The notes below the pieces were generated by a model. The model was not told where the DNA came from. It was given only the letters and a program-made list of their open reading frames with translations, and did no database searches. 64,000 bases of DNA from positions 62,001-126,000 of the forward strand of contig NZ_JAIFZQ010000008.1 of NCBI RefSeq assembly GCF_019710585.1, written 5' to 3'. This DNA is from Arthrobacter sp. MAHUQ-56 (GTDB taxonomy: Bacteria > Actinomycetota > Actinomycetes > Actinomycetales > Micrococcaceae). The first letter of the stretch is position 1. Every line of letters begins with the position of its first letter. A program made the translations under genes and the position numbers. Positions 27,706 to 35,798 of the stretch are shown here, piece by piece.

Positions 27706-28602
27706 ATGAAGCCGGTAAGAATCCTGGTCGCTGCCTGTCTGCTGTTCGCCCTCCAGGTGGGCCCGGCGAACGCAGACGCAGAAACAGCCGCCGCGCCCAC
27801 GGAAGCGGTTCTCGGCAATGACATCTCCTGGCCCCAGTGCGGCGGTGAGTTGCCTGCACCCCCGGCGTTCGCGATTGTCGGAGTGAACGGGGGGAGGCCC
27901 GACACGGTGAACCCGTGCCTGGCTGACCAGCTGGCCTGGGCGGACCGCACCCCGGCTGCAACGGGGGGCACACCTACTGCCGTGTATGTGAACACCGCGG
28001 CGACGGGGCCTGTTGAGACCCCATGGTGGCCGGCTGCCAACACCTACCTGGGCAATGGCATCAGCAACCCCTACGGAATGTGCGACGGTAGTGCGTCCCC
28101 GGCCTGCGCCTACGTCCATGGGTACGCCATGGCCTTCAATGACGTCGTGATTTTGAAGCAAGCGGGTGGCTACACAGTGGGCCGCATGTGGTGGCTGGAC
28201 GTCGAAACGGGAAACAGCTGGTTATCGGACAAGACCGCGAACGCAGCGGAACTGGAAGGCATGACCGATTACCTGGTGGGCGCCGGCGCAGAGGTAGGCA
28301 TCTATTCCACGGGGTACCAATTCGGTGGGATTGCAGGCGAAATCGCCCCCGCCAGCAGCCTCTACCGGCTCAAGAACTGGCTGGCGGGTGCAGAATCTGT
28401 GTCCTCTGCCCAGGAGTACTGCGCGTCCGACCCCCTCACGCCCGGGGCGACCGTCACGACCACCCAGTTCACCGCAGGGAACCTCGACTACAACTACCGG
28501 TGCCCCGCGGCAGCGCAGCCACCGGCCCCGCAGCCCGCCCCGCAGCCGGAGCAGAGCCGCTTCGACGCCTACGCCGAGATGCACGCGGCCCAGATCTCCT
28601 GA
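27706..28602 (+). CDS. secreted protein with GH25/lysozyme-like barrel domain
   Basis: A 298-residue exported protein. The signal peptide is about 1-25 (MKPVRILVAACLLFALQVGPANA). The main domain begins GNDISWPQCGG and continues FAIVGVNGGRP, NPCL, MWWLDVETGNSW and VGIYSTGYQFGGIAGE. This pattern is seen in actinobacterial GH25-like TIM-barrel proteins; the aspartate in ISWPQ and the acidic pair in LDVE are the likely active-site positions. A Pro/Gln-rich tail follows. It may act on cell wall, but the enzymatic role is inferred. I preferred ATG 27706 because it opens directly into the signal peptide. Confidence 0.75.
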   Translation: MKPVRILVAACLLFALQVGPANADAETAAAPTEAVLGNDISWPQCGGELPAPPAFAIVGVNGGRPDTVNPCLADQLAWADRTPAATGGTPTAVYVNTAATGPVETPWWPAANTYLGNGISNPYGMCDGSASPACAYVHGYAMAFNDVVILKQAGGYTVGRMWWLDVETGNSWLSDKTANAAELEGMTDYLVGAGAEVGIYSTGYQFGGIAGEIAPASSLYRLKNWLAGAESVSSAQEYCASDPLTPGATVTTTQFTAGNLDYNYRCPAAAQPPAPQPAPQPEQSRFDAYAEMHAAQIS

Positions 28603-28622
28603 ACCCGCCCTAGCTATGCCCC

Positions 28623-29969
28623 TCACTTGGCGCCGGGTTGCGGCCGCCCGGAGAAGGGGTCCCTGCGGTCCATGGGAACAGGTGGCGGTGGCGTCTTCGA
28701 TAAAGAGAAACGCGTGGCGGTGGCGGCGCCGCCGGCACCAAGCACGGCGCCCAGCACGGCCGTGGACTGCATCAGTGAAGGGTCTTTACTCCCTGCCACG
28801 AGGCGCCCGGCCTCCTCGTATCCGTCGAGCCGGTGCCCGGGGCCCAGCTCGGCGTCCTCCCCTCCACGGACATAGAGGTCGTTGGTCATGGTGACCGTGA
28901 CCTGGTTCCTGGCATCCCGGTTCGGCATACCGTCGCTGCCCGGCACCCAGTCGGTGCGGTGCTCCAGGTGCAACGTACTGACGCCTGGTGGAGGTGTAAT
29001 GCGTGAAATAGGTGATCCTGCGGTCAGCACGTACTTCATGCCGTACTCGTCCTGGAACCGCTCGTCGGCTGCAAGGTTCATGGCGTGGATCCCACCCTGG
29101 CTGTAACCGACGGCGACCACGTCTGCGCCCCGCTCCGCACCGGCGTCCCGGAGCGCCCGGAGGACAGCAGCGTTGACGTGCTCAGAATTGCTGCCCAGCC
29201 CATCGACTATCCCGCCCAGATCGAACGGGTTGGTGCCCTCGTCGGCATCATTGATTTGGGTACCGGGAACGAGGACGATATAGGCCTTCTTTCCGTCGTT
29301 ATCCACTTGGATAACCTCGATCAAGCCGCTGCCGCGTTCCTCAAGCAGCCTGACCCGCTCCAGCAGCCCTGCCGGCGAAGCGTCGAGATGCAGTGCCATG
29401 CTTTCTTCCCGTTTGACGGCGACCGTGCCCGTGCGAAGCCCTGGATCAGCCCATTCAAGCAGTGGCTCGATCGTGGGAAGTCCGGTGACGGCGTTTCCCG
29501 CCAGCATTTCGGTGGCAGCGCCGTTCAGGAATCCTGTCCGCCAGAAGTCCACGTGCTTTTGCATCTCCACCGAGGGCGGCGAAGTACCCAGGGTCCGCAA
29601 ATGCCGGACCCTTTCCTCAGCCAGTTCATACTCGAACCGGCAGCCCCGGATATGGCTGCTGATCCGCTGCAACTCCAGCCTGACGCTTTGGACGGCGTCC
29701 CGGGCGTCACCCACGACGGTAAGCGCCGCGGTTCCGGTGCTCCGCGGCTCATTCTGGTGTGCGCCCAGGTCACGCCAAGCGTTGAAGACCTCGGCCTCCA
29801 CATTCGCGAGCTGTTCGGCGAGGCCGTCCAGTTTGCGTGCACCAACGTCCAGTTCCTCCAGCTGCACGGTAATCCCACCCACACCGCCCCTGACCGTCAG
29901 GTTGCCGTCGGGAGCCGGGGGCGAGACACGGATGGGGCCGCCGGAGCCTGATGGGGTTATTTCGGCCAT
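28623..29969 (-). CDS. WXG-like/serine hydrolase two-domain protein
   Basis: A 448-residue protein. Residues about 30-125 are helical with a lone tryptophan (W65, FNAWRDLGA), resembling WXG100/ESX-type helical hairpins. Residues about 200-400 form an alpha/beta hydrolase: strand AYIVLVPGTQ, nucleophile S290 in GYSQGG, probable D340 (HRTDWVP) and H379 (GPGHRLDGY). The tail is Pro-rich. There is no signal peptide, so any export would be ESX-like. The ATG shares one base with the stop of the small WXG-like gene upstream, implying the two products act together. Substrate unknown. Confidence 0.75.
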   Translation of the reverse strand: MAEITPSGSGGPIRVSPPAPDGNLTVRGGVGGITVQLEELDVGARKLDGLAEQLANVEAEVFNAWRDLGAHQNEPRSTGTAALTVVGDARDAVQSVRLELQRISSHIRGCRFEYELAEERVRHLRTLGTSPPSVEMQKHVDFWRTGFLNGAATEMLAGNAVTGLPTIEPLLEWADPGLRTGTVAVKREESMALHLDASPAGLLERVRLLEERGSGLIEVIQVDNDGKKAYIVLVPGTQINDADEGTNPFDLGGIVDGLGSNSEHVNAAVLRALRDAGAERGADVVAVGYSQGGIHAMNLAADERFQDEYGMKYVLTAGSPISRITPPPGVSTLHLEHRTDWVPGSDGMPNRDARNQVTVTMTNDLYVRGGEDAELGPGHRLDGYEEAGRLVAGSKDPSLMQSTAVLGAVLGAGGAATATRFSLSKTPPPPVPMDRRDPFSGRPQPGAK

Positions 29970-30271
29970 CAGGGCCGGCCGCCATAGGAGCAGTCGGACG
30001 TCAACGCCGCGCGGGCGTGCGCGGCAACTGCCACCGAGGCCTCGTGCAGCCGATCCACTGCCCGGCGCACCGCTACTGCCTGCAGACTGACTGCATCCCG
30101 ATAGGCCTGTCCGGCAGGAGACTGCCACTCCAGCATCTGGATCTCCCGGAACCCATTGAGGACTTCCTCGGTCCGGCCGGCGCAGCGCGCCAGCCTCGCC
30201 GCCAACTCCTGGACCGCAACGCTGGTGCCCAGCCCTCCGCCCCAGATCCCGTCCGCCAGGTCGTTTGCCAT
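29969..30271 (-). CDS. small WXG100-like protein
   Basis: A 100-residue helical protein. The central FREIQMLEWQSPAGQAYRDAV (W49-Q50-S51) matches the turn of WXG100 proteins, with amphipathic helices on both sides. ESX substrates are about 100 residues and usually encoded next to a partner. It overlaps the following hydrolase gene by TGATG. No EccC-type ATPase or other ESX core gene is in the window. The start at 30271 is chosen by length and pattern; upstream in-frame ATG 30331 is possible. Confidence 0.65.
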   Translation of the reverse strand: MANDLADGIWGGGLGTSVAVQELAARLARCAGRTEEVLNGFREIQMLEWQSPAGQAYRDAVSLQAVAVRRAVDRLHEASVAVAAHARAALTSDCSYGGRP

Positions 30272-30438
30272 GCCGCACCCCCGCCGCTGCCCGGACTGCT
30301 GCTCGTCGCGCCTCAGTCCCCGTGTTTCCACGCTAGGGAGGACATCGGCGGCAGGTAAGCACCGCCGTCGGCTATGTGGACAAGTAACGTGGAATCCGGC
30401 GCTTAAGGCCCCGCCGGACTTCGTGAAAGAATCAGCAC

Positions 30439-31881
30439 ATGCCTGAAACTGCCGCCACAGCTGACACCCGTACGCCCTCAGGACGCCTGGCCCTCGCCGC
30501 GTCGCCCGAAAAAATCGCGCTGGGGCCGCTGGACGGCCGGTACCAGGCCGCCGTCGCCCCGCTTGTGGACTACCTGTCGGAGGCAGCGCTGAACCGCGAC
30601 CGCGTGGCCGTCGAAGTCGAGTGGCTCATCCATCTGACCAGCAACAGCGTCCTTCCCGGCGCCGGCCCCCTGACCGGGGAGCAGCAGGACCAGCTCCGCG
30701 CCATCGTCACCGAATTCGACGCCGCCTCCGTGGCCGAACTCGCCGAAATCGAGGCCGTCACCGTGCACGACGTCAAGGCCGTCGAGTACTACATCGGCCG
30801 GCGCCTGCCGGCGATCGGGATCGAAAACCTGACCGCCATGGTCCACTTCGGCTGCACCTCCGAAGACATCAACAACCTGTCCTACGCGCTTGGCATCAAG
30901 GGTGCCGTTGAGGACGTATGGCTCCCGGCAGCCCGCAACCTCGTGGCCCAAATCAGCAAAATGGCGCAGGACAACCGCGCGGTGCCCATGCTGTCCCGCA
31001 CCCACGGCCAGCCTGCCACCCCCACCACCCTGGGCAAGGAACTGGCCGTCATCGCGCACCGCCTTACCCGCCAGCTGGACCGCATCGCCAAAACGGAGTA
31101 CCTGGGCAAGATCAACGGCGCCACCGGCACCTACGCCGCGCACGTGGCCTCCGTTCCCGGCGCCGACTGGCAGCAGGTGTCCAAGTCGTTCGTCGAGGGA
31201 CTCGGGCTCACCTGGAACCCGCTGACCACGCAGATCGAGAGCCACGACTGGCAGGCGGAGCTGTACGCGGACGTCGCGCGGTTCAACCGCATCCTCCACA
31301 ACGTCTGCACCGACATCTGGAGCTACATCTCCATCGGCTACTTCGCGCAGATCCCGGTGGCCGGCGCTACGGGCTCGTCCACCATGCCGCACAAGGTCAA
31401 CCCGATCCGCTTCGAGAACGCCGAAGCCAACCTCGAGATCTCCTCCGGCCTCCTGGACGTCCTGGGTTCCACACTGGTGACCTCCCGCTGGCAGCGAGAC
31501 CTCACCGACTCCTCCAGCCAGCGCAACATCGGCGTCGCTTTCGGCCACTCCCTCCTGGCCATTTCCAACGTGGCCAAGGGGCTGGAACGCCTGGACGTTG
31601 CCGAGGACGTGCTCGCCGGGGATCTGGACACCAACTGGGAAGTCCTGGGCGAGGCGATCCAGATGGTCATGCGCGCGGAGGCGATCGCCGGCGTCGAGGG
31701 CATGGAAAACCCCTACGAGCGGCTCAAGGACCTCACCCGCGGCCACCGCGTGGACGCCGCCCGCATGCAGGAATTCGTGCAGAGCCTCGGCCTGTCCGCG
31801 GAGGCGGAAGCCCGCCTGCTGGCCCTGACGCCGGGCAAGTACACGGGCATCGCGGACCAGTTGGTGGACCACCTGAAGTAA
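30439..31881 (+). CDS. purB: adenylosuccinate lyase
   Basis: Cleaves SAICAR and adenylosuccinate in purine synthesis. It has 480 residues, the long E. coli-like form. The fumarase-superfamily signature GSSTMPHKVNP occupies 312-322; FGCTSEDINN (137-146) and the SRTHGQPATP motif (186-195) carry catalytic residues. The sequence AAGAAT is 6 nt before the ATG, a weaker version of the leaderless pattern seen elsewhere here. It is a stand-alone gene ending in nested hairpins. Confidence 0.97.
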   Translation: MPETAATADTRTPSGRLALAASPEKIALGPLDGRYQAAVAPLVDYLSEAALNRDRVAVEVEWLIHLTSNSVLPGAGPLTGEQQDQLRAIVTEFDAASVAELAEIEAVTVHDVKAVEYYIGRRLPAIGIENLTAMVHFGCTSEDINNLSYALGIKGAVEDVWLPAARNLVAQISKMAQDNRAVPMLSRTHGQPATPTTLGKELAVIAHRLTRQLDRIAKTEYLGKINGATGTYAAHVASVPGADWQQVSKSFVEGLGLTWNPLTTQIESHDWQAELYADVARFNRILHNVCTDIWSYISIGYFAQIPVAGATGSSTMPHKVNPIRFENAEANLEISSGLLDVLGSTLVTSRWQRDLTDSSSQRNIGVAFGHSLLAISNVAKGLERLDVAEDVLAGDLDTNWEVLGEAIQMVMRAEAIAGVEGMENPYERLKDLTRGHRVDAARMQEFVQSLGLSAEAEARLLALTPGKYTGIADQLVDHLK

Positions 31882-31884
31882 GGG

Positions 31885-31950
31885 CCCGCGGCAAGGCAGG
31901 GAGTACGACGTCGGCGCCGGGCTCTTCGGGGCCCGGCACCTTGCCGCGGG
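31885..31950 (+). terminator. nested hairpins after purB
   Basis: The outer stem CCCGCGGCAAGG (31885-31896) pairs with CCTTGCCGCGGG (31939-31950). Inside, GCCGGGC (31916-31922) pairs with GCCCGGC (31931-31937). A GC-rich termination structure immediately after the purB stop. Confidence 0.7.
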
Positions 31951-32025
31951 GCTGGCAGCCGGGGGTGGCAGCGGCGGTGTCCCGGCGCGTCATTCCGCCC
32001 GGGCCGAAGGTGGGAAACTGGGAGC

Positions 32026-32703
32026 ATGAAGTTGCTGCTTATCCGCCACGGCGAAACCCCGGGCAACGTTCTGGGGCAGCTGGACACTGCCCACCCCGGC
32101 CCCGGCCTGACCGAGCTGGGCGGCCGCCAGGCCGAAGCCATGGCCCGGTCCCTTGCCAATGAGCCCATCGAAGCCCTGTATGCCTCCACGCTGATCAGGA
32201 CGCAGATCACCGCCGAACCCCTCGCCCGCCTGCACACCCTGGACGTCACGGTGCTGGACGGCCTGCATGAAATCGAAGCAGGCTCCCTGGAGAAGCTGAC
32301 GGACCACGAAGCCCACAAGCGCTACATGGGCACGGTCATCGCCTGGGCGGCCGGCGACCTGGACCGGCGCATGCCCGCGGGGCCGGACGGCCACACGTTC
32401 TTCGAACGCTTTGACGCGGCCATTGCGCACGTCGCCGAACAGGCTTCGCACCGCCGCCACGGTACCGTCGCCGTCGTCAGCCACGGCGCCGCCATCCGCA
32501 CGTGGGCCGGGTTGCGGGCCGAAGGAGCAGACCACGACTTTGCCGCCCGCCACGTCCTGGCCAACACGGGAATTGTGGCGCTGGAAGGCAGCCCCGCTGC
32601 CGGCTGGACATTGATCCACTGGGATGGAAGCCCCGTGGGCGGTCTGGCCCTGGCCGACCCCACGGCGGAAGATCCCACAGGCAAGGCCGTGACCGGACCC
32701 TAA
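32026..32703 (+). CDS. histidine phosphatase family protein (phosphoglycerate-mutase-like)
   Basis: A 225-residue cytoplasmic phosphatase. LLIRHGETPGN at the N-terminus carries the phosphohistidine H8, and VVSHGAAIRTW carries the second histidine. Substrate unknown; small actinobacterial members hydrolyse phosphosugars or mycothiol-related phosphates. GGGAG precedes the ATG. The last 4 bp overlap the end of the convergent kinase gene. Confidence 0.9.
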   Translation: MKLLLIRHGETPGNVLGQLDTAHPGPGLTELGGRQAEAMARSLANEPIEALYASTLIRTQITAEPLARLHTLDVTVLDGLHEIEAGSLEKLTDHEAHKRYMGTVIAWAAGDLDRRMPAGPDGHTFFERFDAAIAHVAEQASHRRHGTVAVVSHGAAIRTWAGLRAEGADHDFAARHVLANTGIVALEGSPAAGWTLIHWDGSPVGGLALADPTAEDPTGKAVTGP

Positions 32704-33545
32704 ACCCGCTGCCGGTGCCGGCGCGCGGGAAACACCGGCATCGTCCGGCAAGGCCGCGCCTCCCGGACTTCGGGCACGGGAGGCATGAGCTGCGCCGCCA
32801 TGTCGGCCGCCTCTGCCGCCGTCGGCCGCCGGCTTCCCTCCATTGCCGTGAGGGCCCGCAGGAATCCGCTCCAGCCGCCCAGATGGTCCGGCACCTCCGG
32901 GGACCGCAGGGTCCGGGCAACCAAGGACTCGATGGCGGTGCCCGGGAACGCCTTGGACCCGGTGAGAAGCTCCAGCAGGACCAGGCCCGTGGCGTACACA
33001 TCCCACGAAGGGTCTGCCACGCCGCCCGAGGCCTGTTCGGGACTCATGTAGTGCACCGTGCCGGAGGAGATCCCGGGCTCGGGCGCCGCTCCCACCGCCG
33101 CAGCGATTCCAAAGTCGATGATCCGCACCGGGCTCCTGCGCAGGCCGCTGAGCATCAGGTTGGCCGGTTTGATGTCCCGGTGCACCAGTCCGGCGGAATG
33201 CAGGTGTGCGAGACCGCTGAACAGGCCCCGGGCCCATCCGGCAACCTCGCCTGGACCCGGCCTCCGGATACGGACGGTCTCAGCAAGGCTAACCCCCAGG
33301 GCAAGCTCCTGCGCCAGGAAGGGCCGGCCGGAAAAGGCCCCGCCGGCGGGCATGCTCCCCGCGGCGATGAACCGGACGATGGACGGGTGGTCAAGGCCTG
33401 CCAGGATGGCGGCCTCATTCCGGATTCTTTCCTGCCGCCTGCGCCCGTCCCCGGCGGCCACTTTGATGGCCGTATCGGGACCCCCTGCCAGGTCCACGGC
33501 ACGGAAGACCTCTGCCGCGGATCCCCGCCCCAGCCGTTCCCTCAA
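32700..33545 (-). CDS. serine/threonine protein kinase, single-domain
   Basis: A 281-residue soluble Hanks-type kinase without membrane helix or sensor domain. The glycine loop is GRGSAAEV (6-13), ATP lysine K28, catalytic HRDIKPANL (122-130), DFG at 144-146 and APE-like MSPEQASGG. The start is TTG 33545. No other start codon exists before the in-frame stop at 33603-33605, although kinase-like residues (WGRFRLRERLG) continue upstream of it. The TTG overlaps the stop of a 29-codon reading frame (TTGA), suggesting translational coupling. Confidence 0.88.
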   Translation of the reverse strand: MRERLGRGSAAEVFRAVDLAGGPDTAIKVAAGDGRRRQERIRNEAAILAGLDHPSIVRFIAAGSMPAGGAFSGRPFLAQELALGVSLAETVRIRRPGPGEVAGWARGLFSGLAHLHSAGLVHRDIKPANLMLSGLRRSPVRIIDFGIAAAVGAAPEPGISSGTVHYMSPEQASGGVADPSWDVYATGLVLLELLTGSKAFPGTAIESLVARTLRSPEVPDHLGGWSGFLRALTAMEGSRRPTAAEAADMAAQLMPPVPEVREARPCRTMPVFPARRHRQRV

Positions 33546-33631
33546 CCGGAAGCGCCCCCAACGACTTCCGCTGCGTCCTTGCCGCCCGCCTCCAGTGCCG
33601 GTTCAGCCGTCACCAGCCCGACCGCGCTCAT
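33542..33631 (-). CDS. possible 29-codon micro-ORF coupled to the kinase
   Basis: ATG 33631 opens a 29-residue frame (MSAVGLVTAEPALEAGG, ending VVGGASG) whose TGA overlaps the kinase TTG start. Its own ATG overlaps the stop of another short frame (ATGA). The tight end-to-end overlaps suggest a leader cistron driving kinase translation. No homologue is recognised and it could be chance. Confidence 0.3.
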   Translation of the reverse strand: MSAVGLVTAEPALEAGGKDAAEVVGGASG

Positions 33632-33777
33632 GCGGCAGGAACCGCTGCCGGAACGTCATCCTGCGGCGCAGTGGTGCCGTCCAGGATAGAAGAAATCAAC
33701 AGCGCAGTCCTGTGATGCAGGCAGGAGCGATTGGTGAGGAAATCAATCGGCGGAACTTCGGCAAAAGAAACCAACAC
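33628..33777 (-). CDS. possible 49-codon ORF at the head of the kinase unit
   Basis: GTG 33777, about 8 nt after GGAG, opens a 49-residue frame containing FAEVPPIDFL and LLISSILDGTTAPQDDVP. It ends in TGA overlapping the next micro-ORF start. Composition is less GC-rich in its first half, more like a promoter region than a gene. Low confidence, listed because it completes an overlapping chain leading to the kinase. Confidence 0.25.
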   Translation of the reverse strand: MLVSFAEVPPIDFLTNRSCLHHRTALLISSILDGTTAPQDDVPAAVPAA

Positions 33778-33826
33778 ACTCACGACTCCGTTGGAAAGCA
33801 ACTTTAGGATAATCGTAAGCTTACAT

Positions 33827-33856
33827 ATAACTAGGCGAACTAGCTAGCCGGACTAG
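33827..33856. promoter_or_regulatory. CTAG cluster and candidate MarR site
   Basis: ATAACTAG (33827-33834) is followed within 22 bp by three more CTAG tetramers, at the end of the MarR gene and upstream of the kinase unit. The same octamer ATAACTAG recurs at 34392-34399 just upstream of the MarR gene. CTAG is normally rare in bacterial DNA, so the cluster is unlikely to be chance. Confidence 0.45.
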
Positions 33857-34370
33857 ATACTTTTTTTCCTTCGTGCTGCTCCACGGCTTCCAAGGCCTGC
33901 GTCATGCGCTGCAGGAAATCGATCACCGTCCTGGCTTCTTCGGCGCTGAGCGACTCGGAGACGGACATCATGCGCCGGTGCATCGCGCCCAGCGTCTCCC
34001 GAACCTCGTTATCCGACTCAACAGTGGGAATGACCACTACCGAGCGGCGGTCGGAGGGGTGGGCTTCGCGGCGGACGTGGCCGCTGGCAACAAGCCGGTC
34101 GATCAGAGAGGTGGTGGAGGCGCTGGTGATGTTGAGGAAATGGCTCAGGTCCTTGGGTACCACCTGCTTGCCCGACGCCTGGGCGCGCAACAGGTAGCGC
34201 AGCGCCAGGATATCCGTCTCGCCCATGCCCATCGAATCCCGGGTGGAGCGCCGGATGGCCGTCTCGGCCGAGCGGTAGTCGCGCAGCGCCTTCAGGACGG
34301 CGGCGCTGTAGTCCAACTGCCCGTCGGGTCCATACCAGTAACCGGATCCCTCGTTGCCTGTGAACACCAT
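33840..34370 (-). CDS. MarR family transcriptional regulator
   Basis: A 176-residue winged-helix regulator. The DNA-binding part is about 55-115 (VVPKDLSHFLNITSASTTSLIDRLVASGHVRREAHPSDRRSVVVIP), including the DxRxxxV wing. A helical dimerisation C-terminus follows. TAGACT (34377-34382) is 6 nt before the ATG, so the transcript is probably leaderless. ATAACTAG elements on both sides of the gene are candidate operators. Ligand and targets unknown. Confidence 0.9.
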   Translation of the reverse strand: MVFTGNEGSGYWYGPDGQLDYSAAVLKALRDYRSAETAIRRSTRDSMGMGETDILALRYLLRAQASGKQVVPKDLSHFLNITSASTTSLIDRLVASGHVRREAHPSDRRSVVVIPTVESDNEVRETLGAMHRRMMSVSESLSAEEARTVIDFLQRMTQALEAVEQHEGKKVSSPAS

Positions 34371-34376
34371 GGAATC

Positions 34377-34399
34377 AGTCTAGACCAGCTGATAACTAG
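34377..34399 (-). promoter_or_regulatory. MarR gene promoter with CTAG operator
   Basis: The minus-strand TAGACT box (34377-34382) is 6 nt from ATG. Upstream the octamer ATAACTAG (34392-34399, plus strand) repeats the one beyond the other end of the gene. Two CTAG cores (34379-34382 and 34396-34399) are 17 bp apart, suited to one dimeric regulator. Confidence 0.5.
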
Positions 34400-34527
34400 A
34401 CCGCCAAGTGACTTGGATCTTCAAGAAGGTTCTCTGCTGTTCCTCAGTGCTTACCCCGGAGAAACACCCCCGTAACCGCCTCCTTCTAGCCTTGGAAGGC
34501 ATATCCCTCCGGCGAATCGAGGCAGGC

Positions 34528-35031
34528 ATGCAGACCAATCCGCGTCTCAACATCAGGCAAGTTCCCTGGTCCAACCCGGTGGGGGCCGACCTCCGCCGCG
34601 CGCAGCAGGCCGAACTCGACGCCCGCTTCGGCAGCACCGACCACGAGCCCGGCCCGCCGCCGTCGGGCGCCGACTGCGCCGTCTTCCTGGTGGCCTATGA
34701 CAAGGGGTCGGGACAGCCGGTAGGCTGCGGCGGCCTGCGCCTGCTGGACGCGGCGACGGCAGAAATCAAGCGCCTGTATGTCCTGCCGTACACCCGCGGC
34801 TCAGGCGTGGCCAGCTCCATCCTTGCAGCGCTTGAGGCGGAAGCCTTCAAGCAGGGCATCACCCGCATCAAGGCGGAAGCCGGCTCCGCCCAGCCGGACG
34901 GCCGGAACTTCTACGAGAATTCGGGCTTCGAGGCCATACCCAACTTCGGCCCGTACATCGGTGTGCAGCACTCCTACTGCTACGCGAAAAGCATCAACGC
35001 CCGCACCGCCGCCCACACGGCCATGGCATAG
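34528..35031 (+). CDS. GNAT family N-acetyltransferase
   Basis: A 167-residue GNAT enzyme. It contains the acetyl-CoA segment IKRLYVLPYTRGSGVASSILAALEAEA (about 85-112; the R-x-x-G-x-G/A loop reads TRGSGVA) and the C-terminal NFYENSGFEAIPNFGPY motif. Substrate unknown. ATG 34528 with GAGGCAGG upstream was preferred over an in-frame start at 34408 that would place it inside the promoter region. Confidence 0.88.
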   Translation: MQTNPRLNIRQVPWSNPVGADLRRAQQAELDARFGSTDHEPGPPPSGADCAVFLVAYDKGSGQPVGCGGLRLLDAATAEIKRLYVLPYTRGSGVASSILAALEAEAFKQGITRIKAEAGSAQPDGRNFYENSGFEAIPNFGPYIGVQHSYCYAKSINARTAAHTAMA

Positions 35032-35048
35032 CGTCAACGCCGCCCGCG

Positions 35049-35079
35049 CCGCAGGCCGTCACACTCCGAGGGCCTGCGG
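35049..35079 (+). terminator. hairpin between GNAT gene and thioesterase
   Basis: CCGCAGGCC (35049-35057) pairs with GGCCTGCGG (35071-35079) across 13 nt. It ends 10 bp before the TAATCT promoter box of the next gene, so it may separate the two transcripts. Confidence 0.6.
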
Positions 35080-35101
35080 TGCGTTCGGCTAATCTCGGCC
35101 T

Positions 35102-35566
35102 ATGGAAACAGCAGACATCACCTTCCGGACGCGCAAATGGGTCCGTCCCGAGGACCTGAACGCCAACGGGACACTCTTCGGCGGCAGCCTGCTGAAGTGG
35201 ATTGACGAAGAAGCCGCCATCTACGCCATCCTGCAACTGGGCAACGGACGCGCCGTCACCAAGTACATCTCGGAAATCAATTTCGTCAGCTCCGCCGTCC
35301 AGGGCGACCTCGTCGAAATGGGCCTCACAGCCACGCGCTTTGGCCGGACATCACTGACCATGCGGGCGGAGGTCCGCAACATGATCACGCGGCAAAGCAT
35401 CCTCACCATCGAGGAGATCGTTTTCGTCAACCTCAACTCCGAAGGCAAGCCCGAGCCGCACGGCTACACGGAGATCACCTACGACCGGGACCGCATCCCC
35501 ACGCATCACCTCACAGAAACCGCCGTCAAGGACGGAACACACCAGCAAGGATCAGTCCAGGACTGA
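35102..35566 (+). CDS. acyl-CoA thioesterase, YciA-like hotdog fold
   Basis: A 154-residue single hotdog domain. It has the motif NANGTLFGGSLLKWIDEEAAIYA (about 18-40) with the catalytic-region aspartate, and the fold continues to VNLNSEGKPEPHG. Hydrolyses acyl-CoAs; chain-length preference unknown. TAATCT (35090-35095) is 6 nt before the ATG, a leaderless start. Followed by a 10-bp-stem hairpin. Confidence 0.9.
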   Translation: METADITFRTRKWVRPEDLNANGTLFGGSLLKWIDEEAAIYAILQLGNGRAVTKYISEINFVSSAVQGDLVEMGLTATRFGRTSLTMRAEVRNMITRQSILTIEEIVFVNLNSEGKPEPHGYTEITYDRDRIPTHHLTETAVKDGTHQQGSVQD

Positions 35567-35580
35567 CGCGGACGCCATGA

Positions 35581-35608
35581 CGACGGCGGAGCCCGGCTTC
35601 CGCCGTCG
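35581..35608 (+). terminator. hairpin after the thioesterase gene
   Basis: CGACGGCGGA (35581-35590) pairs with TCCGCCGTCG (35599-35608) across an 8-nt loop, 15 bp after the thioesterase stop. The remaining ~190 bases to the next gene contain AGCTATA repeats but no gene. Confidence 0.65.
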
Positions 35609-35798
35609 GCCCCCCATTGCCGGACAGCAGGATTCACCGGGCGTTAACGCGCAGGGCGCGCCCCATTTCCACTGCCGGTCCAGAGTAGGCAGTCGGGCTG
35701 TTTATCGAATCGATAGCTATAACGGCCCGCTTTTTGCCATGCCCAGCTATAGGCTGTGCGGACATGCTCCGGTTCCAGTCCAGAAATGAGTCCTGATC

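Noticed and set aside
30478..31872. 464-codon frame on the minus strand covering purB
   Set aside because: purB on the plus strand has full family signatures; the antisense frame is a composition effect.
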